From: Streptomyces lucensis JCM 4490
GTDB taxonomy: Bacteria > Actinomycetota > Actinomycetes > Streptomycetales > Streptomycetaceae
Reading direction: 5' to 3'
Assembly: GCF_014650035.1 (NCBI RefSeq)
Contig: NZ_BMUE01000004.1
Location: forward strand, 124,001-188,000
DNA: 64,000 nucleotides
Below are positions 34,344 through 42,873 of this stretch, piece after piece. The notes below the pieces were generated by a model. That model had not been told where the DNA came from, made no database searches, and worked only from the letters and a program-made list of their open reading frames with translations. Every line of letters begins with the position of its first letter. Position 1 is the first letter of the stretch. The position numbers and the translations under genes were made by a program.

Positions 34344-34907
34344 ATGTCTGTCCGCATCCTCGCCCTCGTCGGCAGCCTTCGCGCCGGATCGCACAACCGC
34401 CAGCTCGCCGAGGCTGCCGTGAAGCTCGCGCCCGAGGGGGCCGAGGTCGTGCTGTACGAGGGCCTGGCCGACGTCCCCTTCTACAACGAGGACATCGACG
34501 TCGAGGGCGGCGTCCCGGCCGCCGCCGCCGCGCTGCGCGAGGCCGCCCGCGGCGCCGACGCCTTCCTCTTCTTCTCCCCGGAGTACAACGGCACCATCCC
34601 GGCCGTGCTGAAGAACGCCATCGACTGGCTGTCGCGCCCGTACGGCGCCGGCGCCTTCGGCGGCAAGCCCGTCGCCGTGGTCGGCACCGCCTTCGGCCAG
34701 TACGGCGGCGTGTGGGCGCAGGACGACACCCGCAAGGCCGTGGGCATCGCCGGCGGCAAGGTGATCGAGGACATCAAGCTGTCCATTCCCGGCTCCGTGA
34801 CCCGTTTCGCCGAGACCCACCCGGTCGACGACGCGGAGGTCGCCGCCCAGCTGACCGAGGTCGTGGCGCGCCTGCACGGCAACGTGGGCGAGGCCGCTGC
34901 CGCCTGA
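34344..34907 (+). CDS. NADPH-dependent FMN reductase
   Basis: A 187-residue flavodoxin-fold NAD(P)H:FMN or quinone reductase. The phosphate loop GSLRAGSHNRQLA near residue 10 and the flavin loop SPEYNGTIPAVLKNAIDW are the family hallmarks. It reduces FMN or quinones with NADPH, cytoplasmic. The ATG 34344 follows TTGGAGTTCC. The GGACC palindromes upstream link it to the divergent TetR gene, which probably responds to a quinone-like inducer. Confidence 0.94.
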   Translation: MSVRILALVGSLRAGSHNRQLAEAAVKLAPEGAEVVLYEGLADVPFYNEDIDVEGGVPAAAAALREAARGADAFLFFSPEYNGTIPAVLKNAIDWLSRPYGAGAFGGKPVAVVGTAFGQYGGVWAQDDTRKAVGIAGGKVIEDIKLSIPGSVTRFAETHPVDDAEVAAQLTEVVARLHGNVGEAAAA

Positions 34908-35105
34908 GCCGTACGGTCTCCCGACGGGACCCGGAGCCGGGAACGGCTCCGGGTCCAGTCCGCGTCCGCCCCTGGGCGGGGCCGTTCCGGGCGCCGGCGC
35001 GGCACAACCGCCCGCCACGGGGTATGCGACTGGTGGCCGCACCCCGCGGCCCGGTGACGCGCGACGGACCGCGGGCCACCGGACGCGTCGCACGAGGAGA
35101 AGCCC

Positions 35106-36077
35106 ATGCCCCCGGTCCCGCCGCCGTTCGACCCCGAACTGGCCGCAGCGCTGAAGCTGTTCGACGACGGCGCACCCGGATTCACGCTGGACGACCTCGA
35201 CGCCGCCCGGCGGGCCACCGGCGACGGGCTGGACGAACTGCTGGACCTCACCCTGGACGGCGCCTTCGAGGTCGAGGACCGCACGGCGCCCGGCCCCGAG
35301 GGCGCCCCCGACCTCTCCCTGCTCGTGTGCCGCCCCGTGTCCGGTACGTCCGCCGCTCGGCAGCCCGTGATCTACCACGTGCACGGCGGCGGCATGATGG
35401 CCGGCTGCAACCGGGCCGGTGTGATCGAACCCCTGACCTGGGCACGGGAGCTGGGCGCGGTCGTGGTGTCGGTGGAGTACCGGCTGGCCCCCGAACACCC
35501 CCACCCGGCGCCGATCGAGGACGTGTACGCCGGTTTCGTGTGGACCGCCGGGCACGCGCGGGAGATCGGCGGGGACCCCGGCCGGATCGTCGTCGCGGGC
35601 GCCAGCTCGGGCGGGGGCCTCACCGCCGCGCTCGCCCTGCTCACCCGGGACCGGCGTGGCCCGCGCCCGCTCGGCCAGCTGCTGATGTACCCGATGCTGG
35701 ACGACCGCAACGACACCGTCTCCGGCCGTCAGATGGCCGGTCGCGGCGCCTGGGACCGCAGCGCCAACGAGACCGGCTGGACCGCGCTGCTGGGCGGACG
35801 CCGCGGCGGCCCGGACGTGTCGCCGTACGCCGCGCCCGCCCGCGCCACGGACCTGTCCGGCCTCCCGCCCGCCTTCCTCGACGTGGGCTCCGCGGAGACC
35901 TTCCGGGACGAGGTGGTCGCCTACGCCTCCCGGATCTGGCAGGCGGGCGGCGCGGCCGAGCTGCACGTCTGGCCGGGCGGCTTCCACGGCTTCGACGCCC
36001 TCGTACCCGACGCGGCCCTGTCCCGGTCGGCCCGGGCGGCCCGGCTGGTGTGGCTGCGGCGGCTGCTGACGGGGTGA
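35106..36077 (+). CDS. Alpha/beta hydrolase, HSL-type esterase
   Basis: A 323-residue hormone-sensitive-lipase-type esterase. The oxyanion motif HGGGMMAG (93-96), the nucleophile motif GASSG with Ser167, the acid in DVGSAETFRDE and histidine in GGFHGFDAL are all present. It hydrolyses short acyl esters. ATG 35106 follows GAGGAGAAGC. No secretion signal. It is followed after 102 nt by an amidase gene in the same direction. Confidence 0.92.
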   Translation: MPPVPPPFDPELAAALKLFDDGAPGFTLDDLDAARRATGDGLDELLDLTLDGAFEVEDRTAPGPEGAPDLSLLVCRPVSGTSAARQPVIYHVHGGGMMAGCNRAGVIEPLTWARELGAVVVSVEYRLAPEHPHPAPIEDVYAGFVWTAGHAREIGGDPGRIVVAGASSGGGLTAALALLTRDRRGPRPLGQLLMYPMLDDRNDTVSGRQMAGRGAWDRSANETGWTALLGGRRGGPDVSPYAAPARATDLSGLPPAFLDVGSAETFRDEVVAYASRIWQAGGAAELHVWPGGFHGFDALVPDAALSRSARAARLVWLRRLLTG

Positions 36078-36179
36078 CACGCGGCCGAAGACACCCGCGC
36101 GCAAACCGTAGGCCGGCCGGCGACATGACGTTACCGTTCAGTAGACAGCGTGCCCGGAGCCTTTCGGAGGTGCTCGCCC

Positions 36180-37604
36180 ATGACGCCCGACCGTGCCGCA
36201 GGCCTCGCGGAGACCCGGCGTGCCCTCGCCGCGGGGGAGGTGACCTCCCGCGCGCTGGTGGAGCGGGCCCTCGCGCGCATCGAGGCCACGCAGCCGACGC
36301 TGAACGCGTTCCGGGTCGTGCGCGCCGGGGCCGCGCTCGCCGAGGCGGACGCCGCCGACCGCGAGCTGGCCGCCGGTGTGCGGCGGCCCTTGCTGGGGGT
36401 ACCGGTGGCGGTCAAGGACGACATGGACGTGGCGGGCGAGCCGACCGCGTTCGGCTGCCCGGGCGACTTCCCGCGGGCGGCCGCCGACGGGGAGGCGGTA
36501 CGGCGGCTGCGGGCGGCCGGCGCGGTGATCGTCGGCAAGACGAACACCTGCGAGCTGGGCCAGTGGCCGTTCACCGAGGGCCCGGCGTTCGGCGACACCC
36601 GCAACCCGTGGCACACCGGGCACACGCCCGGCGGTTCCTCGGGCGGTTCGGCCGCCGCGGTGGCCGCGGGGCTGGTCCCGGCCGCGCTCGGCTCCGACGG
36701 CGCCGGCTCGGTGCGCATCCCGGCCGCCTGGACCCACCTCGTCGGCGTCAAACCGCAGCGCGGCCGCATCTCGACCTGGCCCTGGGGCGAGTCCTTCCAC
36801 GGCATCACGGTCAACGGCACCCTCGCCCGTACGGTCGCCGACGCCGCCCTGCTGCTGGACGCGGCGAGCGGCAACCACGCCCGGGACCCGCACCGGCCGC
36901 CCGCCCTGACGGTGGCGGACGCGGTGGGCCGCGACCCGGGCCGGCTGCGCGTCGCGCTGTCCCTCAAGCCCCCGTTCACCGCCGTACCCGCCCGTCTGGA
37001 CCCGGCGATCCGGGCACGGGTCGTGGAACTGGCGGACCGGCTCGCCGCGTTGGGGCACGAGGTCGAGGAGGCCGACCCGCCGTACGGGCGGATCGGGCTC
37101 ACCTTCGTACCCCGCGCCACCGCCGGGATCGCCGAGCGGGCCCGCGAGGCACCCGACCCCGCGCTGCTCGACCCGCGCACCCGGGCCGCGTCCCGGCTGG
37201 GCCGGATGCTCGGCGGTGCGCCGCTGCGGGCGGCCCGGCGCGCCGAGGCGGTGCTGCACCGGCGGATCGGCGAGTTCTTCCGCTCGTACGACGTGGTCCT
37301 CGCCCCCACCACGGCCGCTCCCCCGCCCCGCATCGGCGACCTGTACCGGCTGAAGGGGTTCGCCACCGACCGCGCGATCATCGCAGCCTGCCCCTACGCC
37401 TGGCCCTGGAACGTGCTGGGCTGGCCGGGCGTCAACGTGCCCGCCGGATTCGTCGAAGGCGGCCTGCCGGTCGGCGCCCAGCTGCTCGGGCCGGCCAACA
37501 GCGAGCCGCTGCTCGTGTCCGTCGCCGCGCAGCTGGAGGCGGAGCTGCGCTGGCACGAGGTGTGGCCGCCGCAGCAGAGGGAAGCCGAAACTCCGGCCGT
37601 GTGA
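36180..37604 (+). CDS. Amidase signature family enzyme
   Basis: A 474-residue amidase. The catalytic triad Lys79 (AVKDDMD), cis-Ser153 (GGSSGGS) and nucleophile Ser177 (GSDGAGSVRIPA) is complete; Ala replaces the first Gly of the usual GGS. It hydrolyses amide bonds of an unidentified substrate; there are no gatB or gatC homologues nearby, which argues against Glu-tRNA amidotransferase. The ATG 36180 follows GGAGGTG at 36166. Its stop overlaps a GTG that could begin the next small gene. Confidence 0.92.
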   Translation: MTPDRAAGLAETRRALAAGEVTSRALVERALARIEATQPTLNAFRVVRAGAALAEADAADRELAAGVRRPLLGVPVAVKDDMDVAGEPTAFGCPGDFPRAAADGEAVRRLRAAGAVIVGKTNTCELGQWPFTEGPAFGDTRNPWHTGHTPGGSSGGSAAAVAAGLVPAALGSDGAGSVRIPAAWTHLVGVKPQRGRISTWPWGESFHGITVNGTLARTVADAALLLDAASGNHARDPHRPPALTVADAVGRDPGRLRVALSLKPPFTAVPARLDPAIRARVVELADRLAALGHEVEEADPPYGRIGLTFVPRATAGIAERAREAPDPALLDPRTRAASRLGRMLGGAPLRAARRAEAVLHRRIGEFFRSYDVVLAPTTAAPPPRIGDLYRLKGFATDRAIIAACPYAWPWNVLGWPGVNVPAGFVEGGLPVGAQLLGPANSEPLLVSVAAQLEAELRWHEVWPPQQREAETPAV

Positions 37605-37630
37605 GCGCGCCGCACCCGTACGCTGTGGGC

Positions 37631-37849
37631 ATGGGCGACGCGGCGATGGTCGGGCTGATGGGGCGGGTGACGGGAACGGTCGGCCCCGGGCTGGTCGGCG
37701 AGGTGATCGTGCGGGTGCGCGGTGGCGCCGAGCACTTCCTCGCGCACCCGGCCGACGGCACGTCCCGGATCGCACCGGGCACGGTGGTGATGGTGGTGGA
37801 GCACCTGCCGCCGAGGACGGTCTACGTCACGGCCGCGTACGACCACTGA
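37631..37849 (+). CDS. NfeD-like small beta-barrel protein, partner of flotillin
   Basis: A 72-residue protein with an OB-like core: MGRVTGTVGPGLVGEVIVRV and GTVVMVVEHLPPRTVYVTA. It matches NfeD C-terminal-like proteins encoded just upstream of flotillins, such as YuaF. GTG 37601, overlapping the amidase stop, would add ten residues; ATG 37631 is preferred because TACGCT at about 37619 could serve as the -10 of a leaderless transcript. The flotillin gene follows 170 nt downstream. Confidence 0.7.
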   Translation: MGDAAMVGLMGRVTGTVGPGLVGEVIVRVRGGAEHFLAHPADGTSRIAPGTVVMVVEHLPPRTVYVTAAYDH

Positions 37850-37982
37850 GAGGGCGCCGGACGCCCGCTCGCACGGTCTCGGGTGAGCGCGCTCCGCCCC
37901 AGGTGGGGGTGGTGTGCGTCAAGATTGCAACAAGGATTCGCCGGTGTCTTCTCGGCGCGTCCCGGCAGGCGCACACTCCCTA

Positions 37983-37998
37983 CGTTCGGTGCCGAACG
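37983..37998. promoter_or_regulatory. Palindrome upstream of flotillin gene
   Basis: CGTTCGG-TG-CCGAACG, a perfect 7-2-7 palindrome ending 21 nt before the flotillin ATG. An outer inverted repeat GTGTGCG (37912-37918) and CGCACAC (37970-37976) encloses the promoter region. Candidate operator or RNA hairpin. Confidence 0.45.
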
Positions 37999-38019
37999 GG
38001 CACCAGGCAGAGGGGGCGT

Positions 38020-39507
38020 ATGCCGATGGTTGTCGGCGTCGTTGCGGGGGCGGTCGTCGTTGCCGTCCTCGTGTTGATCGGCCTGTTCAAGCTGATGTGG
38101 CGGGTCGCCGAGCCGAACGAGGCTCTCATCATCTCGGGGTCCAAGCACCGCACCGAGGGCCTCGAGGAGGGCATGGGGTTCCGGATCGTCACCGGGCGCG
38201 GCACGCTGGTGCTGCCCGGTGTGCAGGCGGTGCGCAAGCTGTCGCTCGACCTGAACGAGACCGAGCTGCAGGTGGACTGCGTGACCCACCAGGGCATTCC
38301 GCTCAAGGTGCGGGGCGTGGTCATCTTCAAGGTGGGCGACGACTTCGTGTCGATCGCGAACGCGGCCCGCCGTTTCCTGGACCAGCAGAGGCTGATGTCG
38401 GAGCGGGTGCACAACGTCTTCGCCGGTCATCTGCGGTCGATCGTGGGCGGGTTGACGGTCGAGGACATGATCCGCGACCGGGAGAAGCTCACCGGGCAGA
38501 CCCGGGCGGCCTGCGGCACGGAGATGGAGAAGCTCGGCCTGATCGTCGACTCGCTGCAGATCCATGAGATCGAGGACCCGACCGGGTACATCCAGAACCT
38601 GGCCATGCCGCACGCGGCGGCCGTGCAGCGGGACGCGCGCATCGCGCAGGCCGAGGCGAACCGGCTCGCCACCGAGGCCGAGCAGCAGTCCTACGCCCGG
38701 ATGGCGGAGGCCACCCGGGACAGCGAGATCCTGCAGGCCGGCTACCAGGCCGAGCGCGACAAGGCGGCTGCCGCGTCCCAGCAGGCCGGACCGCTCGCCG
38801 CGGCCGCGGCCCGGCAGGAGGTCGTCGTCCAGGAGACGCGGGTGGCCGAGCTGGAGGCGCACCGGCGCGAGCAGCAGCTGCAGGCGGACGTCCGCAAGCC
38901 GGCGGACGCGAAGGCGTACGAGAAGCGGACCCTGGCCGAGGCCGAGCGCGACGCGCGCATCTCGGCGGCCCAGGCCAAGGCGAAGGAGACGGAGCTGGCG
39001 GCCGCCGCCGAGGCGACCCGGGTCAAGGCCGCGGCGACCGCCGAGGCGGAGGCGACCAGGACCCGGGGCGCGGCGTCCGCCGACGCCACCCGGGCCACCG
39101 GTCAGGCCGAGGCGGCGGCCGCGCAGGCGAAGGGCCTGGCGGAGGCCGAGGCGACCAAGGCACAGGGTCTGGCGGAGGCGGAGGCCATCAAGGCCCGTGC
39201 CGCCGCCCTCGCCGAGAACCAGGAGGCGGTCGTCGCCCAGCAACTCGCCGAGAAGTGGCCGGAGATCGTCCAGGCGGGCGCGTCCGCCTTCGGCAACGTG
39301 GACAACATGGTGCTGCTCAACGGCGCCGACGGCATGGGCGAGCTGTTCGCCAAGGCGCTCACCATGGGCGGCACGGGTCTGGGTCTCGCCCGCCGGCTGC
39401 TGTCCTCGATGGACGGCAAGGAGGCGGCGGCTGAAGGGAGTTCACCCTCGCTCAACGGAGCGGTGACACCTCCGTCGCAGCGGGTTCCGGTGGAACGGGA
39501 GAACTGA
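38020..39507 (+). CDS. SPFH/flotillin family membrane scaffold protein
   Basis: A 495-residue flotillin. An N-terminal membrane segment (VVGVVAGAVVVAVLVLIGLF) is followed by an SPFH/PHB domain (about 30-200: VCVTHQGIPLKVRGVV region and EKLGLIVDSLQIHEIED) and a long coiled-coil stalk of Ala/Glu repeats (about 205-420). A conserved NGADGMGELF tail is typical. It organises functional membrane microdomains. ATG 38020 follows AGAGGGGGC. The NfeD-like gene upstream supports YuaFG-type pairing. The tail after 460 is Ser/Pro rich. Confidence 0.92.
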   Translation: MPMVVGVVAGAVVVAVLVLIGLFKLMWRVAEPNEALIISGSKHRTEGLEEGMGFRIVTGRGTLVLPGVQAVRKLSLDLNETELQVDCVTHQGIPLKVRGVVIFKVGDDFVSIANAARRFLDQQRLMSERVHNVFAGHLRSIVGGLTVEDMIRDREKLTGQTRAACGTEMEKLGLIVDSLQIHEIEDPTGYIQNLAMPHAAAVQRDARIAQAEANRLATEAEQQSYARMAEATRDSEILQAGYQAERDKAAAASQQAGPLAAAAARQEVVVQETRVAELEAHRREQQLQADVRKPADAKAYEKRTLAEAERDARISAAQAKAKETELAAAAEATRVKAAATAEAEATRTRGAASADATRATGQAEAAAAQAKGLAEAEATKAQGLAEAEAIKARAAALAENQEAVVAQQLAEKWPEIVQAGASAFGNVDNMVLLNGADGMGELFAKALTMGGTGLGLARRLLSSMDGKEAAAEGSSPSLNGAVTPPSQRVPVEREN

Positions 39508-39514
39508 GCGGGGA

Positions 39515-39553
39515 CGTACCCGCACGCCCGGGGCTTCCGGCCGTGCGGGTACG
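39515..39553. terminator. Hairpin terminator after flotillin gene
   Basis: CGTACCCGCACG (39515-39526) and CGTGCGGGTACG (39542-39553), 12 perfect pairs around a 15-nt loop, between the flotillin stop and the convergent membrane protein stop. Confidence 0.65.
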
Positions 39554-39578
39554 CCGCCGCTGCCGGCCGCCGGCCCCG

Positions 39579-40007
39579 TCAGACCGTGAGCAGGGCGACG
39601 CCCAGGCCGACCAGGACGACGGCCTTGAGGAACTCCAGTGCCACGTACCACAGATGACCGCGGGAGCGGGGCAGGTCCTCGCCCGCCAGGACCCGGTCGG
39701 AGCGGCGGCCCAGGCGGGGGCGGACGACGGCCAGCTGGACGAGGAGCACCACCGCCACGGCCGCGGTGAGCACGGTGACGCCCGGCGTGCCGCCGCCCAG
39801 GGCGACGGCGGCGATCACGACGACCGCCAGGGCCGACTCGACGGCGTTCAGCGCGCGGAACACGATGCGGCCGATGCCCAGGCCGATGGGGACCGTCACG
39901 CCCGGGGCACGGAACTTCAGCGGAGCCTCCAGGAAGGAGATGGCCAGCACCATCCCGAGCCAGACGAAGGTGACCGCGCTCGCGGTGGCGGCGGACGTGG
40001 CGTTCAT
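39579..40007 (-). CDS. Four-helix membrane protein of unknown function
   Basis: A 142-residue integral membrane protein with four hydrophobic segments: VTFVWLGMVLAISFLEAPL, VVVIAAVALGGG, VLTAAVAVVLLVQLAVV and FLKAVVLVGLGVALL. Function is unknown; the layout resembles DUF1772/DUF4149-like integral proteins. Its ATG at 40007 overlaps the TGA of the upstream regulator (ATGA), so it is translationally coupled to that regulator and is its probable target or partner. Confidence 0.85.
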   Translation of the reverse strand: MNATSAATASAVTFVWLGMVLAISFLEAPLKFRAPGVTVPIGLGIGRIVFRALNAVESALAVVVIAAVALGGGTPGVTVLTAAVAVVLLVQLAVVRPRLGRRSDRVLAGEDLPRSRGHLWYVALEFLKAVVLVGLGVALLTV

Positions 40008-40699
40008 CGCGGATGGTCCTCTTTCTCTCGGTGCGCGGCCGTCCCGGCGAGGTGGGCCACACAGGAATCCGGTTCGGCGAACGGCTCCAGGCCCGTGGCC
40101 GTCAGCGGCGCGTCCAGCCGCTCCAGGGCGCCCCGCATCAGGCCGAGGTGGAGTGGGCACACCAGCCGGCCGTGTTCCTCGGCGAGTTCCAGGAACGGGC
40201 AGTGCCGCAGCCGGATCCGCTCCGGTGCCCGGCCCGCGCCGTCCCCGCCCTCGGCCCGGGGGGCGAAGCCCAGGCCGTCCAGCAGGGCGACGAGTGCGGC
40301 CACCGAACGCCCGGCCGACGGCTGTCCCGACGGGGCCGGCGGAGCGGCGAGGAGGCGGCCCCACTCGCGGCCGGTCTCCATCGCCTCCTCCCGCGCCCGG
40401 GCCGGGTCGGCGGACGCCCACCGGCCGAGCAGGACGCGAGCGAGGGACAGGTAGTCGCGTACGCCGCCGCGGTCCATGGCGCGGCGCGGCGTGTAGACGG
40501 CACGGGGCCGGCCGGGCCCCGGGGACGCCTCGGCCCGCCGCTCGGCCAGCCCCTCGGACACCAGGGCGTCCAGGTGGAGGCGGGCGGTGTTGGGATGCAG
40601 GCGCATCCGTTCGGCCGCCTCCGCGACGCCGAGCGGCACGCGCGCGGAGCGCAGTACGTCCAGCAGTTCCCGGCGGCGTGGGCTCTCCTGCGTCGGCAC
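40004..40699 (-). CDS. HTH transcriptional regulator with Cys-containing effector domain
   Basis: A 231-residue regulator. An N-terminal winged helix (RRRELLDVLRSARVPLGVAEAAERMRLHPNTARLHLDAL region) resembles ArsR/MarR-type HTH domains. The C-terminal half carries HCPFLELAEEHGRLVCPLHLGLMRG and later CVAHLAG, four or more Cys/His residues placed like SufR-type Fe-S sensing regulators. It may sense iron-sulfur status or NO. The start at 40699 (VPTQESPRRR) is one of several GTGs; 40720 is an alternative. An operator-like dyad lies upstream. Confidence 0.85.
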   Translation of the reverse strand: MPTQESPRRRELLDVLRSARVPLGVAEAAERMRLHPNTARLHLDALVSEGLAERRAEASPGPGRPRAVYTPRRAMDRGGVRDYLSLARVLLGRWASADPARAREEAMETGREWGRLLAAPPAPSGQPSAGRSVAALVALLDGLGFAPRAEGGDGAGRAPERIRLRHCPFLELAEEHGRLVCPLHLGLMRGALERLDAPLTATGLEPFAEPDSCVAHLAGTAAHREKEDHPR

Positions 40700-40730
40700 C
40701 TTCCTCACACCCCTTCCCACCTGCGGTTAT

Positions 40731-40755
40731 TTTTCACGGATCCTACATGTGTAAA
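40731..40755. promoter_or_regulatory. AT-rich dyad between regulator and cupin genes
   Basis: TTTTCAC (40731-40737) and GTGTAAA (40749-40755), 6 of 7 positions matching, 11-nt spacer, in the only AT-rich stretch nearby. It overlaps possible -10/-35 elements of both divergent genes, so the HTH regulator may bind here. Confidence 0.5.
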
Positions 40756-40815
40756 TTATGGCCGGGCAGGGGCGCCTGCCCCGTGGGAAGCACCGGATCC
40801 GAGGGGAACGACCAG

Positions 40816-41235
40816 ATGACATCGCCGCCGCCGGACGACAGCGGACCCGCCGGTGACCCCGGGGCGGCCCCCCGCGTGCTGTGCGACACCCGGGCCCTTG
40901 CGGCGGCGCCGCCCGTGGCGGCCGGGGTGCTGTGGAAGCTGACCGAGAGCGGACGCCAGCTGGACGCGAACGTGGTCCGGCTCGCCGCGGGCGGGCGCGT
41001 GGAGACCCACACCGAACCGAGTCTGGACGTCCTGGTGCTGGTCGTCTCCGGGGACGGTGCCGTCGGCAGCCCCGGGGGCGAGCCGCAGCCCGTCACCGAG
41101 GGCACCCTGCTCTGGCTGCCGCACGGCTCCACGCGCAGCATCACCGCCGGCGACACCGGCCTCGCCTACCTGACGGTCCACCGCCGCAGGCCCGGGATGC
41201 GGATCGGCCCGCCCCCCGGCGGCCCCCGCGCGTGA
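40816..41235 (+). CDS. Cupin-domain protein
   Basis: A 139-residue cupin. The core motif GGRVETHTEPSLDVLVLVVSGDG and GTLLWLPHGSTRS fit the two cupin motifs, with a His for metal binding. It could be a small regulator or dioxygenase-like fold; activity is unknown. ATG 40816 follows GAGGGGAACG. It is divergent from the HTH regulator across the AT-rich dyad, suggesting it as a target. Confidence 0.82.
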   Translation: MTSPPPDDSGPAGDPGAAPRVLCDTRALAAAPPVAAGVLWKLTESGRQLDANVVRLAAGGRVETHTEPSLDVLVLVVSGDGAVGSPGGEPQPVTEGTLLWLPHGSTRSITAGDTGLAYLTVHRRRPGMRIGPPPGGPRA

Positions 41236-41289
41236 CGTCCCGCAACCGGGCGCCCGTCGCGCCCGGGACGCGGGCTAGGGTGTGCCCCC

Positions 41290-41736
41290 GTGAGCACGCT
41301 GACAGACGAGAACGTCCCCGGCCGCAACGGCCCCCACGCCACCGCCGAGGCCGACCCGCGCGAGGTCGGGCGGGTGCGCACCGAGTACTCCCCGGCCCAT
41401 GACGGCGACCCGGATCCCGGGGAGATCGTGTGGACCTGGGTGCCCTTCGAGGAGAACGACGGCCGGGGCAAGGACCGTCCGGTCCTGGTCGTGGCCCGGG
41501 AGGCGGCGGGCACGTTCCTCGCCGTGCAGCTCTCCAGCAAGCGGCACGACGGGGACCGCGAGTGGGTGGCGATCGGCAGCGGGCCGTGGGACCGCTCCGG
41601 GCGCGACTCGTGGGTGGACGTGGACCGGGTGCTGCGGCTGCACGAGGACGGCATGCGCCGCGAGGCGTGCGCGCTGGACCGGATGCGTTTCGACCTGGTC
41701 CGCCGGCGCCTCCACGAGCGCTACGGCTGGACCTGA
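41290..41736 (+). CDS. PemK/MazF-like toxin-fold protein
   Basis: A 148-residue protein with a PemK/MazF-like core: GEIVWTWVPFEENDGRGKDRPVLVV, then AVQLSSKRHDG. MazF toxins are mRNA endonucleases. An N-terminal extension of about 45 residues precedes the core, and no antitoxin-like gene is adjacent, so it may be a non-toxic fold relative. The GTG 41290 may be leaderless; TAGGGT lies about 8 nt upstream. The 3' end overlaps the PARG gene by 16 nt. Confidence 0.75.
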   Translation: MSTLTDENVPGRNGPHATAEADPREVGRVRTEYSPAHDGDPDPGEIVWTWVPFEENDGRGKDRPVLVVAREAAGTFLAVQLSSKRHDGDREWVAIGSGPWDRSGRDSWVDVDRVLRLHEDGMRREACALDRMRFDLVRRRLHERYGWT

Positions 41737-42599
41737 GGCACGGTCCCGTCCGCCCGGCGACCGGACACACCCTGGTCGAAGGCCCGTTCGAACGCAGCCC
41801 GGACCACGGTTCCCGCCGTCCGGTCCAGCACCCCGAACACCACGTGCTCGAAGGAGTGCGCGAACCGGCCCCCCGGGCCCAGCGGTCCCCGGAAGGCGTT
41901 CGCGACCTGCGCCGGGTCGTTCTGGAAGACCCCGCAGCCCCAGGCGCCGAGCACCAGATTCCGGTAGCCCTGCGCCGCGGCCGTCTCCAGGACCCGCTCG
42001 GCGCGCCGGGCCAGCACGCCCGGCAGTTCCGCGGCACGCTGCGGGACCGTACGCCGTACGACGCCCGCGTTGGGCGCGGCGGACGTCAGGAAGCCCGCGA
42101 GGTACGGCCGCGCGAGCAGGTCGCCCCGGTCGTCGCGGAAGACGGGCACGGCCGGTGAGTGGATCACCCGGTCCGTGTAGAACGGGTCGCGCTCGGCGCG
42201 GTGGTGGTCGTAGAAGGCACGGGCCGTCAGCAGGCAGGTGTGCAGGGCGGAGGCGCGGCACAGGGCCTCCTCCTGGGCCTGCGCGCCGTTGAGGTAGCCG
42301 CCGCCCGGATTGCGGGCCGAGGCGAAGTTCAGCACGGCGACCTCGGCCGGCCCGGCCAGTCTGCGGGCCGCTTCCAGGCTGCTTTCGCCGGTGACCTCGA
42401 CGACCGGGGCGAGGACCGTGCCGCGCCCGGCAGCCGGCGGCCCGACCGGCACCGGCGCCGGCCCGAACATCCGCGTGCCGGCCCGCGCCGCCTCGACGGC
42501 GGCGGCCACGGACACCTCCCGGCCGTCCGGCGCGCGGTACCGGCCCGCCGCCACGATGCTCTCCGTCTCCGCGGCCGCCGCGCGCAGGCGCGCGCTCAC
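41721..42599 (-). CDS. Bacterial poly(ADP-ribose) glycohydrolase-like protein (TIGR02452 type)
   Basis: A 292-residue macro-domain-type PARG. The signature GGGYLNGAQAQEEALCR lies at residues 99-115 with Gly99-101, Gln109 and the catalytic Glu pair 110-111, and VLGAWGCGVFQNDP is the second conserved loop. Such enzymes remove ADP-ribose from proteins. The GTG at 42599 follows GGGGGTGG. It is convergent with the PemK-like gene and overlaps it by 16 nt. NAD/ADP-ribose stress handling is inferred. Confidence 0.9.
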   Translation of the reverse strand: MSARLRAAAAETESIVAAGRYRAPDGREVSVAAAVEAARAGTRMFGPAPVPVGPPAAGRGTVLAPVVEVTGESSLEAARRLAGPAEVAVLNFASARNPGGGYLNGAQAQEEALCRASALHTCLLTARAFYDHHRAERDPFYTDRVIHSPAVPVFRDDRGDLLARPYLAGFLTSAAPNAGVVRRTVPQRAAELPGVLARRAERVLETAAAQGYRNLVLGAWGCGVFQNDPAQVANAFRGPLGPGGRFAHSFEHVVFGVLDRTAGTVVRAAFERAFDQGVSGRRADGTVPQVQP

Positions 42600-42873
42600 G
42601 GCGCCACCCCCGTGGACGCCGTCGTCGCGGCCTGCGCGGTCTCCCCCGTCGTGCTCACACAGGCATCCTGGGTGATCCTGGTATGCGGTGCAACGGAGTT
42701 TTCCCGTCCGGACAACGGCCGGGGAACCCCACGGAAACGGAGATGACCGATCCGGAACGTCCGACGGCGCACTCTTGTGCGAACCGGCGCGAGGGTCTTG
42801 GGTGGGACGGGTGTCCGTCCGGCCCTGGACGAACCGGGCCGGTGGCATGGTGGAATCTCAGGAGGATCCCGAC

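Noticed and set aside
34712..37849. 1045-residue plus-strand open frame
   Set aside because: It crosses the FMN reductase, hydrolase and amidase genes out of frame; only the last 72 to 82 codons form the NfeD-like protein.
41290..41736. Complete toxin-antitoxin locus
   Set aside because: Only a PemK-like fold is present; no antitoxin-like gene precedes it.
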